From: Erythrobacter sp. 3-20A1M
Lineage (GTDB): Bacteria > Pseudomonadota > Alphaproteobacteria > Sphingomonadales > Sphingomonadaceae
Direction: 5' to 3'
Assembly: GCF_018636735.1 (NCBI RefSeq)
Contig: NZ_CP045200.1
Location: 1,550,001-1,614,000, forward strand
Length of the DNA: 64,000 nt
The position numbers and the translations under genes are program-made. The notes beneath the pieces were generated by a model that ran no database searches, was not told the origin of the DNA, and saw only the letters and a list, made by a program, of their open reading frames with translations. Below are positions 53,368 through 62,914 of the stretch, one piece after another. Every line of letters starts with the position of its first letter. The first letter of the stretch is position 1.

Positions 53368-55008
53368 ATGAAAGCCTCTGACCTCTTCGTCGCTGCGCTC
53401 GAGGCCGAGGGGGTCGAGTACATTTTCGCCGTTCCGGGCGAGGAGAATCTCGATTTGCTGGAATCCCTCCGTACATCCTCGATTCAACTGGTGGTCACCC
53501 GCCACGAACAAGGTGCGGGCTTCATGGCTGCGACATATGGGCGGCTAACCGGCAAGGCGGGCGTTTGCCTCGCGACCCTCGGGCCTGGTGCGACAAACCT
53601 TACCACACCTGCCGCTTATGCGGCGCTCGGGGCTTTCCCCCTCATCATCATCACCGGGCAGAAACCAATCAAGACGTCGAAGCAGGCACAATTCCAGATC
53701 GTGGATGTGGTTTCGCTGTTCAGCCCTCTGTGCAAGGCATCAACGCAGATCGTGAACGGGAACCGTATTCCTTCGCTGGTCCGCGAGGGGTTTCGCCTGG
53801 CCCAAGAGGAGCGACCTGGCGCCGTTCTGCTGGAGTTGCCCGAGGACATTGCTGAGGAAGATACGATCGAACCGATTATACCACCCCACGATCGGCGTTA
53901 TGCTGTCGCCGGAGACGAAGTGCTTGATGAAGCGGCAAAGCGCATCCTAGCCGCCGAACGGCCTCTGCTATTGATAGGCGCGGGCGCTAACCGCCGATGC
54001 GCTTCGAAGGCGCTGCGGCGATTTGTGGCAGAAACCGGCTTTCCCTTCTTCGACACTCAGATGGGTAAAGGCGTCGTCGATGAAGATAGCGACCTCTATC
54101 TAGGCACCGCGGCTCTATCGTCGGGCGATTACGTCCACTGCGCGATCGAAAAGGCCGATCTCATCGTCAATGTCGGTCACGACGTGGTCGAAAAGCCGCC
54201 CTTCTTCATGGAGCCGGACGGTCACACCGTCATTCATATCAATTACAAGGCGGCGGAAGTCGATCAGGTCTACTTCCCGCAGTTGGAGGTCATCGGCGAC
54301 ATCGCCGGATCGATCGAGCGATTAGGAAATCGCCTAGATGGCAAGCTGCTGTGTGATCGCAGCTATTACACTGCCCTGCATCACGAAATTGCTTCGCACA
54401 TCTCCGAGACCAGCGACGACGAACGTTTTCCGATGGTCCCCCAACGCGTGGTTGCCGACGTACGCAGCGTGATGGCGCGCGATGATATCGTTGCGCTCGA
54501 CAACGGCATCTACAAGATCTGGTTTGCTCGAAACTACATCGCGAATGAACCGGGCACCATCCTTCTCGACAATGCATTGGCGACGATGGGCGCAGGCCTT
54601 CCATCCGCCATGATGGCGGCGATGCTGTCGCCCGGGCGAAGAGTTCTCGCGGTGTGCGGGGATGGCGGGTTCATGATGAACTCGCAGGAGCTGGAAACGG
54701 CCGTCAGGCTGGGCCTGAACCTCGTCGTGCTCGTCCTGAACGATGCGGCATACGGCATGATCCGGTGGAAGCAGGACCAACTCGGCTTTCCCGACTATGG
54801 CCTGACCTTTTCCAATCCTGACTTTGTCACCTACGCACAAAGCTATGGAGCGACCGGCCACCATGTCGAGCGAAGCGCGGATCTGGTTTCGGTCCTGAAC
54901 GCCGCATTCGAGGCTGGCGGCGTGCACCTTGTCGACTTGCCAATCGACTATTCCGAAAACAAGAAGGTGCTGATCGACGAACTTGGCGCGAAGGTGTGCG
55001 AGCTATGA
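53368..55008 (+). CDS. acetolactate synthase-like TPP-dependent enzyme
   Basis: 546 aa. TPP-enzyme N-terminal domain with catalytic Glu in 'VTRHEQGAGFMAATYG', 'LATLGPGATNL', a central domain, and the TPP-binding motif 'GDGGFMMNSQELETA' with 'LNDAAYGMIRWKQ'. It condenses pyruvate-type donors in ALS. No small regulatory subunit is nearby, so a catabolic or detoxifying carboligase/decarboxylase is possible. The stop overlaps the aldehyde dehydrogenase start (ATGA), so they form one operon. Confidence 0.9.
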   Translation: MKASDLFVAALEAEGVEYIFAVPGEENLDLLESLRTSSIQLVVTRHEQGAGFMAATYGRLTGKAGVCLATLGPGATNLTTPAAYAALGAFPLIIITGQKPIKTSKQAQFQIVDVVSLFSPLCKASTQIVNGNRIPSLVREGFRLAQEERPGAVLLELPEDIAEEDTIEPIIPPHDRRYAVAGDEVLDEAAKRILAAERPLLLIGAGANRRCASKALRRFVAETGFPFFDTQMGKGVVDEDSDLYLGTAALSSGDYVHCAIEKADLIVNVGHDVVEKPPFFMEPDGHTVIHINYKAAEVDQVYFPQLEVIGDIAGSIERLGNRLDGKLLCDRSYYTALHHEIASHISETSDDERFPMVPQRVVADVRSVMARDDIVALDNGIYKIWFARNYIANEPGTILLDNALATMGAGLPSAMMAAMLSPGRRVLAVCGDGGFMMNSQELETAVRLGLNLVVLVLNDAAYGMIRWKQDQLGFPDYGLTFSNPDFVTYAQSYGATGHHVERSADLVSVLNAAFEAGGVHLVDLPIDYSENKKVLIDELGAKVCEL

Positions 55009-56395
55009 AGACAATCGTTCACAATCCGTTCGACCGCTCGCCGATTGCAGAAGTAGCGCTTGTCGACTGGCCTCAAATCGATGAATGGCTGAATAAAGCG
55101 CAGTTGCTCCACCGCAACCGTCATGGCTGGATTGCCGTGCATGAGCGGATCGCCATTCTTCGGCGGGCGGCGGATATTATGCGCGAACGAGCGAAGAACT
55201 GGCTCTCCAAATCGTCAGGGAGGGCGGCAAGCCCCTGGTCGATGCCCGTGTGGAAACCGAGCGCGCGATCAACAGCCTCGAACTGTGCGTTCAGGCGCTG
55301 TTCGATAATGGTGGCCGCGAGATCCCCATGGATCTTACTCAGGCCGGTGCGGGAAGGACGGCGTACACGTTCTGCGAGCCGATCGCTCCTGTCGTTGCAA
55401 TCTCCGCTTTCAATCACCCTCTCAACCTGATCGTCCATCAGGTGGGACCCGCGGTCGCGGCAGGCTGTCCTGTCCTCATCAAGCCCGCGTTGGAAACGCC
55501 CTTGTCATGCCGAAGCTTCGTGAACATTCTTCATGAAGCGGGTTTGCCCGAGGCCTGGTGCCGGTTTGCTCCCTGTGCGAACCAGACTGCCGAGAAGATG
55601 GTGACCGATCGACGGATGGCATTCGTTTCCTTTATCGGGTCAGCGAACGTCGGCTGGACGCTTCGCTCGAAACTTGCCCCCGGAACGCGTGTAGCCCTGG
55701 AACATGGCGGAGCGGCACCCGTCATCGTGGACCGTGACGTCGAATGCAAATCCGTGATCGCTTCGTTGCTCAAAGGCGGATTCTACCATTCGGGACAAGT
55801 CTGCGTATCGGTTCAGCGCGTGTTCGTGCCCACCGACGAACTCGCGGACTTCGAGGACCAGCTTGGACGGCGCGTTGCCAGCTTGATCGGGAGCGATCCC
55901 GCGGACCTTCGCACTGAATGCGGCCCGCTCATCCGGCCGGCCGAAGTTGACCGTGTCGAAAGCTGGGTCGCGGAAGCGGTAAAAGGTGGTGGGACGCTTT
56001 CGGCGGGTGGCCGCCGCCTCGGCGACACGATGTTTGAACCGACCGTGATCGTAAATCCTCCTTCGGAAGCCAAGGTATCACGTCAGGAGATATTCGGTCC
56101 CGTGATCTGTCTGTACGGTTACAACGACCTGGATGACGCGATCGCGCAGGCGAATGGTATCCCATACGCGTTTCAGGCCGCCGTTTTCACCAATCGGATG
56201 TCGGTGGCAAAGCGCTGTATCGAGATGTTGGCAGGATCGACGGTCTTGGTGAACGATCACACGGCTTTCCGGGTGGACTGGATGCCATTTGCGGGGCTGA
56301 AGCAATCGGGGCTGGGGACCGGCGGGATAGGCTATACGATGGCGGATATGACGGTCCGCAAGATGGCCGTTCTGAATTGGTCCCACCAGGCATGA
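55005..56395 (+). pseudogene. aldehyde dehydrogenase, frameshifted at about 55198
   Basis: From ATG 55005 (MKTIVHNPFDRSPIAEV) the frame is coherent to MRERAKN; the family sequence then resumes one base over (LALQIVREGGKPLVDARVE...) and runs to 56395. The total of 1391 nt is one short of 464 codons; GCG AAG GAA CTG losing a G gives the observed GCGAAGAACTG. Catalytic Cys in 'SGQVCVSVQR' (about 266) and Glu in 'VALEHGGAAP' (about 233) are kept, along with 'QEIFGPV'. It would oxidise an aldehyde made by its partner enzyme. True mutation or assembly error. Confidence 0.85.
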
Positions 56396-56580
56396 TTTGC
56401 TTTAGCCGGGGAATGGGGCGAAGTGGAGGCGGACGGCGGAGGCGCGCTCTTCCCATGGCTGTGCAATCGTCGCACAAGCGAAACGAACAGACGGGCGGTC
56501 CGCGCCTGAAGATTTCGTGCGAGGGCAAGCGCGGCGGTGGCTTGTCAGGCGGCACAGCCTGGAAAAACGGGTCTTAGCGA

Positions 56581-57270
56581 ATGCAGGCGCTCCTCTACAC
56601 CCTTATGCCGCTCGTCGCCGTGATTGCGGGGGCCGCCTACGCGAGTTGGCGCCGGCCCGGTCCTGCCTTTACCGCAGGCGTTCAACACCTGGCGGCGGGG
56701 GTCGTCTTTGCGGCGGCGGCGGGCGAAATTCTCCCGGACCTCAAGCATACCGGCTCGCCCGTCGCAGTTCTGGTCGGCGGAGCGCTCGGCGTCGTGCTCA
56801 TGCTGGCGATCAAGCGCATCGGCGAAAAGTTCGAGGGGCCGCTGGCGCTGACGACGCTCATCGGGGTCGATCTCTTCATTGACGGACTGGTGCTGGGAAT
56901 CGGCTTTACTGCCGCGCTGCAAACTGGTCTGCTGCTCACAATTGCGTTATCCCTCGAGGTCCTGTTCATCGGTGTCGCGCTTGCTCTCGGCCTTGCCGCG
57001 CGGGGCTGGCGCACCGGCAAACTGCTGCTGACAGTGGCCGCCGTCGGACTGCTTCTGCCGCTGGGGACCCTCGCCGGGATCGCCGCCGCTGGCCTGCCCA
57101 CATCCGTTCTGACGGGCCTGTTCGCCTTCGGACTCATTGCGCTGCTCTATCTGGTTACCGAGGAACTGCTGGTGGAAGCGCACGAGGGACCCGAAGGCCC
57201 CTTGGTCACATCGATGTTCTTCGTCGGCTTTCTCTTGTTGCTGATGCTGGAAGAGGCGATGCCCACCTGA
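56581..57270 (+). CDS. ZIP-like metal transporter family membrane protein
   Basis: 229 aa, about seven helices. 'QHLAAGVVFAAAAGEILPDL' matches the helix II/IV metal-site pattern (HxxAGxxxxxxxxEILP) of ZIP proteins, and 'IGVDLFIDGLVLGIG' the next site. The second site has DxFIDG in place of HxxxxG, a variant seen in bacterial ZIP-like proteins. It could import or export divalent metals. No His-rich loop. Preceded by 185 bp without a gene. Confidence 0.82.
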   Translation: MQALLYTLMPLVAVIAGAAYASWRRPGPAFTAGVQHLAAGVVFAAAAGEILPDLKHTGSPVAVLVGGALGVVLMLAIKRIGEKFEGPLALTTLIGVDLFIDGLVLGIGFTAALQTGLLLTIALSLEVLFIGVALALGLAARGWRTGKLLLTVAAVGLLLPLGTLAGIAAAGLPTSVLTGLFAFGLIALLYLVTEELLVEAHEGPEGPLVTSMFFVGFLLLLMLEEAMPT

Positions 57271-57326
57271 CGGGCAAACCGAACGCAATTGCCGGCGCGT
57301 GGCAACTCGATCCTCGCTTTGCCACG

Positions 57327-57608
57327 TCACGCGAGAAGCGCTGGTGCGAAATCGAAGGCAATGCCCAGCGTCGCGATCGCCAGTCCCAATCCCGGCGCCG
57401 AGGTCAACGCGCGACTTTGGGCCTGTCTCCAAAGTAGATAGATAATACCTCCGGCAATCGCCGTGAGCGCGGCGGCGATCCAGCGCGCCGTGAGTTGCCC
57501 GGGAAAGATGCTGCTCGCCGCCCAGAGGAGCGAAAAATGCGCGGCCCAAACCGAAAGCGCGAGCAGCGGCGTGAGCCAGTCGGTGCGGTTGCGATAGTCG
57601 GTCGACAT
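57327..57608 (-). CDS. small membrane protein at the end of the caa3-type oxidase operon
   Basis: 93 aa from ATG 57608 (MSTDYRNRTDWLTPLLALSVW), three hydrophobic helices. It lies 4 bp after the stop of the subunit I/III gene. Position suggests an oxidase accessory or assembly subunit; I do not recognise the family. The longer in-frame ORF extending upstream to 57893 runs through the neighbouring gene and was not used. Confidence 0.7.
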   Translation of the reverse strand: MSTDYRNRTDWLTPLLALSVWAAHFSLLWAASSIFPGQLTARWIAAALTAIAGGIIYLLWRQAQSRALTSAPGLGLAIATLGIAFDFAPALLA

Positions 57609-57612
57609 GGCA

Positions 57613-60201
57613 TCAGGCTCCGGGGAAAAGGCGAACCGGGAGCGCGAGGACGAGACCCTGAAGCGCGGCATATTGGAGAAAACGCACGACCACATCGAGA
57701 GTGACGCTGTCGGGTGCGACGAGAAGACCTTTCCCGCTCCGATAGCCGAGGTAGAGCGCCATGAGCATGCCGATCGCGGCGGTACAGCCCTGATACGCGA
57801 GTAACGCGAAAATCGTCGCGCCTTGGCCGCTGACCGTGGGACCAAGCCCACTGGCCGTCCATCCCATCCAATCCCACCAAATCGCGCCGGCAAGAAGCAA
57901 GGCGCTCGCGGCCGCCAGGAGCCAGGGCCCTTGGCCCGGAAACTGTCCCGCCGGCTTTGACGCGAGAGTGCGGCGAGACAGCCGCGCCAAGCCCAAACCC
58001 GCGGCCAGCAGCGCGGCTATTCCGCCCGTCTCCGCCCCCGCGGGCGCGGCTCTCCAGACTTCCGGATGAATGCCGAAAAGATAAAGATAGCTGAACAGGC
58101 CCATGAACGCGATCATGCCCATCACCACCATCAGCGTGTTCAGCGCCCACCAGCCATGGCTCGAAGGCCCGGTAATGGCAATCGGAACGGCAATGCCCGC
58201 GCCGATATCGGCGGTGTCCTGTTGAATCGGACGATCAGTCTCCCAGAGCCAGCGCAGAACGCAAGCGACCGCGACGATGCCGCTGAAGGCTGCGAATGCA
58301 TAGGCCTGGATGGTCAACGACAGGAAAAAGGAAGCGGTGAACACCGCTGCTCCCACCGGATAAGGCGACGGCCCGGGCATAAGCTGGAGATATTGCGGCT
58401 CGGCGTTGATCGGCGAGGTGATGATCGTCTCGCGCAAGCCCGTGACGCTGTTGGGGAGGAAATAGCGGCCTTCCTCAACGTCCGCGCAGATGGCGGGATC
58501 GTCCCACAGCGGCTCGCGGCTGCGCACCAGCGGGATGGAGCGCGTCGAATACATGCCGGTGGGCAGCCATTCGAGCGTGCCGCCGCCATAGACATTGCCC
58601 GCGTCGGCATCGGTGGTGAAACGGAAATTGCGTGCCAGATCGATCAGAAAAAGACCCACACCCGCGGCGATGGTAAATGCTCCCATGGTCGACACCAGGT
58701 TGAGGAGGTCGAGTCCGCGATCGGGCAGGTAGGTATAGACCCGGCGCGGCATGCCCATGAAGCCCGTCAGATGCATCGGCAGGAAGGTGATGTGGAGACC
58801 TGTGAACATCAGCCAGAACACCCATCTGCCGAGCCGCTCGGACAGTGGGTTCTTCGAAGTCATCCCGTTCCAGTAATAGAACGCCGCGAACATGGGAAAA
58901 ACCATCCCGCCCAGCAGTACGTAATGCAGATGCGCGACGATGAAATAGGTGTCGTGCGCCTGCCAGTCGAACGGGACCATGCCCACCATCACTCCGGTGA
59001 GCCCGCCCATGACAAAGACGACGATGCTGCCGACGACGAACAGCGCCGGGGTCGTCCAGCGAATTTTTCCCGAAGCCAGAGTCGCGATCCAGCAGAACAC
59101 CTGGATGCCGGCCGGCAGACTGACCGCCATGCTCGCCGCGCTGAAATAGCCGGTGGAGACACGCGGCATGCCGGTGGCGAACATGTGGTGGGCCCAAACA
59201 CCAAAACTGATGAAACCGGTCGCCACCAGGGCGAGCACATTGAGCCGGTAGCCGACCAGCTCTGTCCGCGCCACGGTCGCGACCATCATGCTCATCAGCC
59301 CCGCGGCGGGCAGGAAGATGATATACACCTCCGGATGGCCGAAGAACCAGAACAGGTGTTGCCACAGTAGCGGATCGCCACCGCGCGTCGGATCGAAGAA
59401 CGGCCAATTGAATGCGCGCTCCAGCTCGAGCAACAGCGTGCCGAGGATGACGCTGGGGAAGGCGATGACGATCATCACCGCGAACACCAGCATGGCCCAG
59501 GCGAACATTGGCATGCGGTCGAGCGTCATGCCCGGGGCGCGGGTACGCAGGACGCCGACTATGATCTCGATCGCTCCCGCAATCGCGCTAATCTCGATGA
59601 AGCCAATCCCGAGCAGCCAGAAATCGGTGTTGATCCCCGGCGAATAGGCGATACTGGTCAACGGCGGATACATGAACCAACCGCCGTCGGGCGCCAAGCC
59701 CACGAACAGGCTGGCGAAGAAGCACAGGCCGCCCACGAAATAAGCCCAGAAAGCATAAGCCGACAGGCGGGGGAATGGCAGGTCGCGCGCGGCCAGCATC
59801 TGCGGCAGCAGCATGATCCCGATCGCCTCCACCATGGGCACCGCGAACAGGAACATCATCACCGTGCCGTGCATGGTGAAGAACTGGTTGTACGTTTCCG
59901 GCGGCAGGAAATCCTGCATCGGCGCGGCCAGTTGCACGCGCATACCAAGCGCCAGCACGCCGGCGAGCAGGAAAAAGAGGAATGCGGTGGCGACGTAGAA
60001 AAAGCCGATGTAGTTGTTGTTGACGACCGTCAGCAGGCCCCAACCCTTCGGATTGGCCCAGATGCGCTCGAGTTCCTCGACCTCGCCGTCGGGACGAGGG
60101 CGATGGGTAGGGAAACGCCGGTAGAGATCGTGGTCGAAACCGGTCTCGGACCTGCGCCCTTCCATGGCGCTGCGTGTCTCCTGCAGCGGCTTGCCGCTCA
60201 T
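57613..60201 (-). CDS. cytochrome c oxidase fused subunits I and III (CtaD-CtaE)
   Basis: 862 aa. The first ~590 residues are subunit I: 'FFTMHGTVMMFLFAVP' (haem a His), 'WQHLFWFFGHPEVYI' (CuB His and cross-linked Tyr), 'VWAHHMFATG', and 'THDTYFIVAHLHYV'-type region (QAHDTYFIVAHLHYVLLGG). After a long loop, subunit III helices follow ('SSHGWWALNTLMVVMG'). Fused I+III is known in caa3-type oxidases. The start overlaps the subunit II stop by 4 nt. Confidence 0.93.
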   Translation of the reverse strand: MSGKPLQETRSAMEGRRSETGFDHDLYRRFPTHRPRPDGEVEELERIWANPKGWGLLTVVNNNYIGFFYVATAFLFFLLAGVLALGMRVQLAAPMQDFLPPETYNQFFTMHGTVMMFLFAVPMVEAIGIMLLPQMLAARDLPFPRLSAYAFWAYFVGGLCFFASLFVGLAPDGGWFMYPPLTSIAYSPGINTDFWLLGIGFIEISAIAGAIEIIVGVLRTRAPGMTLDRMPMFAWAMLVFAVMIVIAFPSVILGTLLLELERAFNWPFFDPTRGGDPLLWQHLFWFFGHPEVYIIFLPAAGLMSMMVATVARTELVGYRLNVLALVATGFISFGVWAHHMFATGMPRVSTGYFSAASMAVSLPAGIQVFCWIATLASGKIRWTTPALFVVGSIVVFVMGGLTGVMVGMVPFDWQAHDTYFIVAHLHYVLLGGMVFPMFAAFYYWNGMTSKNPLSERLGRWVFWLMFTGLHITFLPMHLTGFMGMPRRVYTYLPDRGLDLLNLVSTMGAFTIAAGVGLFLIDLARNFRFTTDADAGNVYGGGTLEWLPTGMYSTRSIPLVRSREPLWDDPAICADVEEGRYFLPNSVTGLRETIITSPINAEPQYLQLMPGPSPYPVGAAVFTASFFLSLTIQAYAFAAFSGIVAVACVLRWLWETDRPIQQDTADIGAGIAVPIAITGPSSHGWWALNTLMVVMGMIAFMGLFSYLYLFGIHPEVWRAAPAGAETGGIAALLAAGLGLARLSRRTLASKPAGQFPGQGPWLLAAASALLLAGAIWWDWMGWTASGLGPTVSGQGATIFALLAYQGCTAAIGMLMALYLGYRSGKGLLVAPDSVTLDVVVRFLQYAALQGLVLALPVRLFPGA

Positions 60202-61232
60202 TTCTGCTGCTCAAGCCAGATCGCCACCGCTTCGAGCTCCTGGGCCGACAGCATGTCGTAGCTGGGCATGCGGTTACCCGGCTTGATCGCCTGGCTGTCG
60301 CCGATCCACCCCATCATCGTCCCGCGATTGTTGGGCAGGATGCCCGCGCCCAGCGATAGGCGGCTTCCCACATGCGTGAGGTCGGGACCGGCAAGGCCGT
60401 TGGCCTCGGTGCCGGCCACGCGGTGGCAAGCGGCGCACCCGCTTTGCATGAACACTTGTCTCCCCGACACCGGCCCGCTCGGGTCCGTGCGCTCATCGCG
60501 CGCCAAGGCCGGCATCTCACCCGGCACGTCTTGGTCGATGGCGCGCGGCGTGGGCGCCGCGCGTAGTCGCCGCCAGCGGTCCCATTCGGCTCGTTCGTGG
60601 GCTACGGTAACGAAACCCATCAGCGCATGCTGGCCGCCGCAGTACTCGGCGCACACCCCGCCGTAGCGGCCTGCCTGGTCCGCCTGGATGCGCAGCAGGT
60701 TGGTGCGTCCGGGGATCATGTCCCGTTTGCCCGACAGGTTGGGCACCCAGAAACTGTGGATCACGTCTCCGCTGGTCAGTTCTAGGACAACTGGTTCGCC
60801 GACGGGCAGGTGCAATTCGTTCGCATCGCGCATGGTCACGTTCCCGGCGCGATCGAGATATTCGACGTCGAACCACCACATGTAGCCGGTTACGCGGACG
60901 CGCATTTCATCGCCGGTGACGTCGTCGGTCAGCGAGGCGGTCAAAGTCAAACCCCAGATGAGTAGCGCGGTCAGCACGACGCCCGGGAAAGCAATACCGC
61001 CTATCCAAACCGCGCGCTCGCCGCCAAGCGCCGCTTTGAGCGTCTCTGGCCCCTTGATCGCGATATAGAGTGCCGCAACGACTATGGCGGTGACGAGCAC
61101 CCCCATGCCAATCAGCACCCAGGCAAGAATCACCACGCTGTCGCCATAGGGACCGGCAGGGTCGAGGACCGGCGGCGGCCAGCCCCACCAGGCATCGAAG
61201 ACATCACTTCCTTCACTCATCGTCGAGACCAT
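60198..61232 (-). CDS. cytochrome c oxidase subunit II with haem c domain (caa3 type)
   Basis: 344 aa. Two membrane helices, then a CuA domain with ligands His159, Cys194, Cys198, His202 and Met205 ('VCAEYCGGQHALM', 'VIHSFWVPNLSG'), then a C-terminal cytochrome c with CAACH (266-270) and Met ligand region 'NRMPSYDML'. The haem marks a caa3-type enzyme that accepts electrons directly. ATG 61232 used; ATG 61220 is an alternative. Overlaps the cytochrome c gene upstream. Confidence 0.93.
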   Translation of the reverse strand: MVSTMSEGSDVFDAWWGWPPPVLDPAGPYGDSVVILAWVLIGMGVLVTAIVVAALYIAIKGPETLKAALGGERAVWIGGIAFPGVVLTALLIWGLTLTASLTDDVTGDEMRVRVTGYMWWFDVEYLDRAGNVTMRDANELHLPVGEPVVLELTSGDVIHSFWVPNLSGKRDMIPGRTNLLRIQADQAGRYGGVCAEYCGGQHALMGFVTVAHERAEWDRWRRLRAAPTPRAIDQDVPGEMPALARDERTDPSGPVSGRQVFMQSGCAACHRVAGTEANGLAGPDLTHVGSRLSLGAGILPNNRGTMMGWIGDSQAIKPGNRMPSYDMLSAQELEAVAIWLEQQK

Positions 61233-61617
61233 AGAGGTACGCCGCCACGTCGCGAGCCTCCTTTTCGCTCAAGGGCATAGCCGGCATGGTCGAACCCGGC
61301 TTTACCCGTGGCGCATTGCGCACGAAGGCGGAGAGGTTCCCGGGGGTGTTCGGCACGGAGCCCGCAATCAAACCGAAATCGTCGAAACCAGACAACGATG
61401 GCCCGGTGCGCCCGGTGGGCCAGCCAATGCCCGGTATCTCGTGACACGATGCGCACCCCACCTGCTTCATTGCCACAAGGCCGCGCTGTGCGGCCGCCGG
61501 GTCCGGTGCGTAGCGAGAGTCCGGTGGCTGCTTGCAAGCGGCTAGCAGCGCGCATAGCGTCAGCGCCATGACCACTCCGATCGCTCGCCCCCCCGGCCTC
61601 GTTCCGGCGCCCCCCAT
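61213..61617 (-). CDS. monohaem cytochrome c lipoprotein
   Basis: About 134 aa from ATG 61617 (MGGAGTRPGGRAIGVVM), with lipobox-like LLAACKQ and haem site CASCH in 'VGCASCHEIPGIGWP'; a second ATG at 61569 has a better SD (CGGAG) but gives a short signal. Met ligand region 'KPGSTMPAMPL'. Likely electron donor to the oxidase below it in the operon. A longer in-frame ORF upstream to 62355 lies antisense to a real cytochrome gene and was rejected. Confidence 0.85.
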   Translation of the reverse strand: MGGAGTRPGGRAIGVVMALTLCALLAACKQPPDSRYAPDPAAAQRGLVAMKQVGCASCHEIPGIGWPTGRTGPSLSGFDDFGLIAGSVPNTPGNLSAFVRNAPRVKPGSTMPAMPLSEKEARDVAAYLYGLDDE

Positions 61618-61662
61618 CGCTCGGAGGCTGTAATTGGCCTCACGTGTAGTGCGAAAAGGAGG

Positions 61663-62424
61663 ATGATGGCCATTCGTCCTGCTATCATGGTTGCGGCGCT
61701 TGCGGTTCTGACCGGCTGTGGCCCAATTGAGCCTGGACTGGATCGCTTCGAGCAAACCGGCAAACTCATTGCGCTGAGTGGCGGCGATGCGGGACCCCGC
61801 GGCGCGTGCATTTCGTGCCACGGTCTTCGAGGCGAAGGAGACGGCAATCGTGCGCCACGCCTGGCTGGCCTCGATCAGGGCTATTTCGTGCGTGAGCTGG
61901 ACTCCTTCGCGCGAGGTCAGCGGCGACACGCCCAGATGGCGTGGATTGCACGCCGCCTCGACTGGCCGGCGCGGCAAAAGCTTGCCTCCTATTATGCGAA
62001 CCTTCCGATACCCACAGGAGCGGGCAGCGCTCCCAACCCCGGCGATTGCGCGGCCCAAGCCCTGTACGAGCTTGGCGATCCGACACGCGGCATTGCTTCG
62101 TGCGCGAGCTGCCATGGTGATGATGGTGCTGGTGCGGGCGCAGGCAATCCTGCCCTTGCGGCCCAGCCCGCCCCCTACCTCCGAGCGCAGCTGGACGCCT
62201 GGGCGACCGGAAAGCGGTATGGCAACCTGACAATGCTGCAACTCAGCCAGCTTTTGACGGAGGAAGAGAGGGCGCGCCTGGCCGGCTATAGTTCGGCCCT
62301 CCCGGGTGCCAGTTTGTATCCGGCACCTCCGGTAACATGCCCTCGAGAACGTCATCGCGATCCCAGAAATGGTGCTTCAGCGCCGCGAACGTATGCAGAG
62401 GCACCAAAAGAGCCAGCAAGATAA
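61663..62424 (+). CDS. dihaem cytochrome c4-like lipoprotein
   Basis: 253 aa by the open frame. Starts MMAIRPAIMVAALAVLTGC (lipobox), with haem sites CISCH (about 48) in 'ACISCHGLRGEGDGN' and CASCH (about 148) in 'SCASCHGDDGAGAG'. Two tandem class I domains suggest an electron shuttle for the oxidase. AGGAGG abuts the first of two ATGs. The last ~40 residues are Arg/Pro-rich and overlap the convergent b561 gene by 182 nt, so the true end may be disturbed. Confidence 0.85.
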   Translation: MMAIRPAIMVAALAVLTGCGPIEPGLDRFEQTGKLIALSGGDAGPRGACISCHGLRGEGDGNRAPRLAGLDQGYFVRELDSFARGQRRHAQMAWIARRLDWPARQKLASYYANLPIPTGAGSAPNPGDCAAQALYELGDPTRGIASCASCHGDDGAGAGAGNPALAAQPAPYLRAQLDAWATGKRYGNLTMLQLSQLLTEEERARLAGYSSALPGASLYPAPPVTCPRERHRDPRNGASAPRTYAEAPKEPAR

Positions 62425-62914
62425 CCGCGCCGACGTGCACATCTTCTGCGATATCGAGAACCCGGTACTGCAGTTCCGGTGAAAAGTCCTGAAAGGGCAT
62501 GGGCGGAACCGGTACGAGTCCTAGAAGCGACAGAGGGCGGGCGGGCTGGATCGCCGACCACAGCGTCCAGCCCGAGAGGGGAAGGATCACGAACAGGGCA
62601 TAGAATACGCCTTCCGTGGCGTAAGCGACCTTCGATCGCCATCCGGCGTCGTCGGCATCGTTGATCGGACCCGGCACCATCAACCGCCAGAGCAGTCGCA
62701 GCGCCCCGAAGAAAAGTAATGTGAGGCCGATCTCCGAATGTAGACGGTACGCCTCAAGCTTGTCTGGCCCCGCGAGATAGCGCTGCATCGCCCAACCGGA
62801 AATCAGCTGGTACAGTACTACCCCGGCCATCACCCAGTGAAACGTCACTCCCACCGGGGTGAATTTGCCGCGCCCGCGATAACGCTCGGCCCAGGTGCGG
62901 AGCTGCCCGATCAT
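62243..62914 (-). CDS. cytochrome b561-family membrane protein
   Basis: 223 aa from ATG 62914 (MIGQLRTWAERYRG). 'FTPVGVTFHWVMAGVVLYQL', 'YRLHSEIGLTLLFFGALRLLWR' and 'LLALLVPLHTFAALKHHFWDRD' give four helices with paired His haem b ligands as in the YceJ/CybB family. Probably moves electrons between quinone and periplasmic carriers. The start overlaps ctaG-like (ATGA). The last ~25 residues, rich in Pro/Ser, overlap the dihaem cytochrome gene. Confidence 0.88.
   Translation of the reverse strand: MIGQLRTWAERYRGRGKFTPVGVTFHWVMAGVVLYQLISGWAMQRYLAGPDKLEAYRLHSEIGLTLLFFGALRLLWRLMVPGPINDADDAGWRSKVAYATEGVFYALFVILPLSGWTLWSAIQPARPLSLLGLVPVPPMPFQDFSPELQYRVLDIAEDVHVGAVILLALLVPLHTFAALKHHFWDRDDVLEGMLPEVPDTNWHPGGPNYSRPGAPSLPPSKAG

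Noticed and set aside
61617-62355. 380-aa cytochrome reading extending far upstream on the minus strand
   Set aside because: The extension is antisense to the dihaem cytochrome c and lacks any domain.
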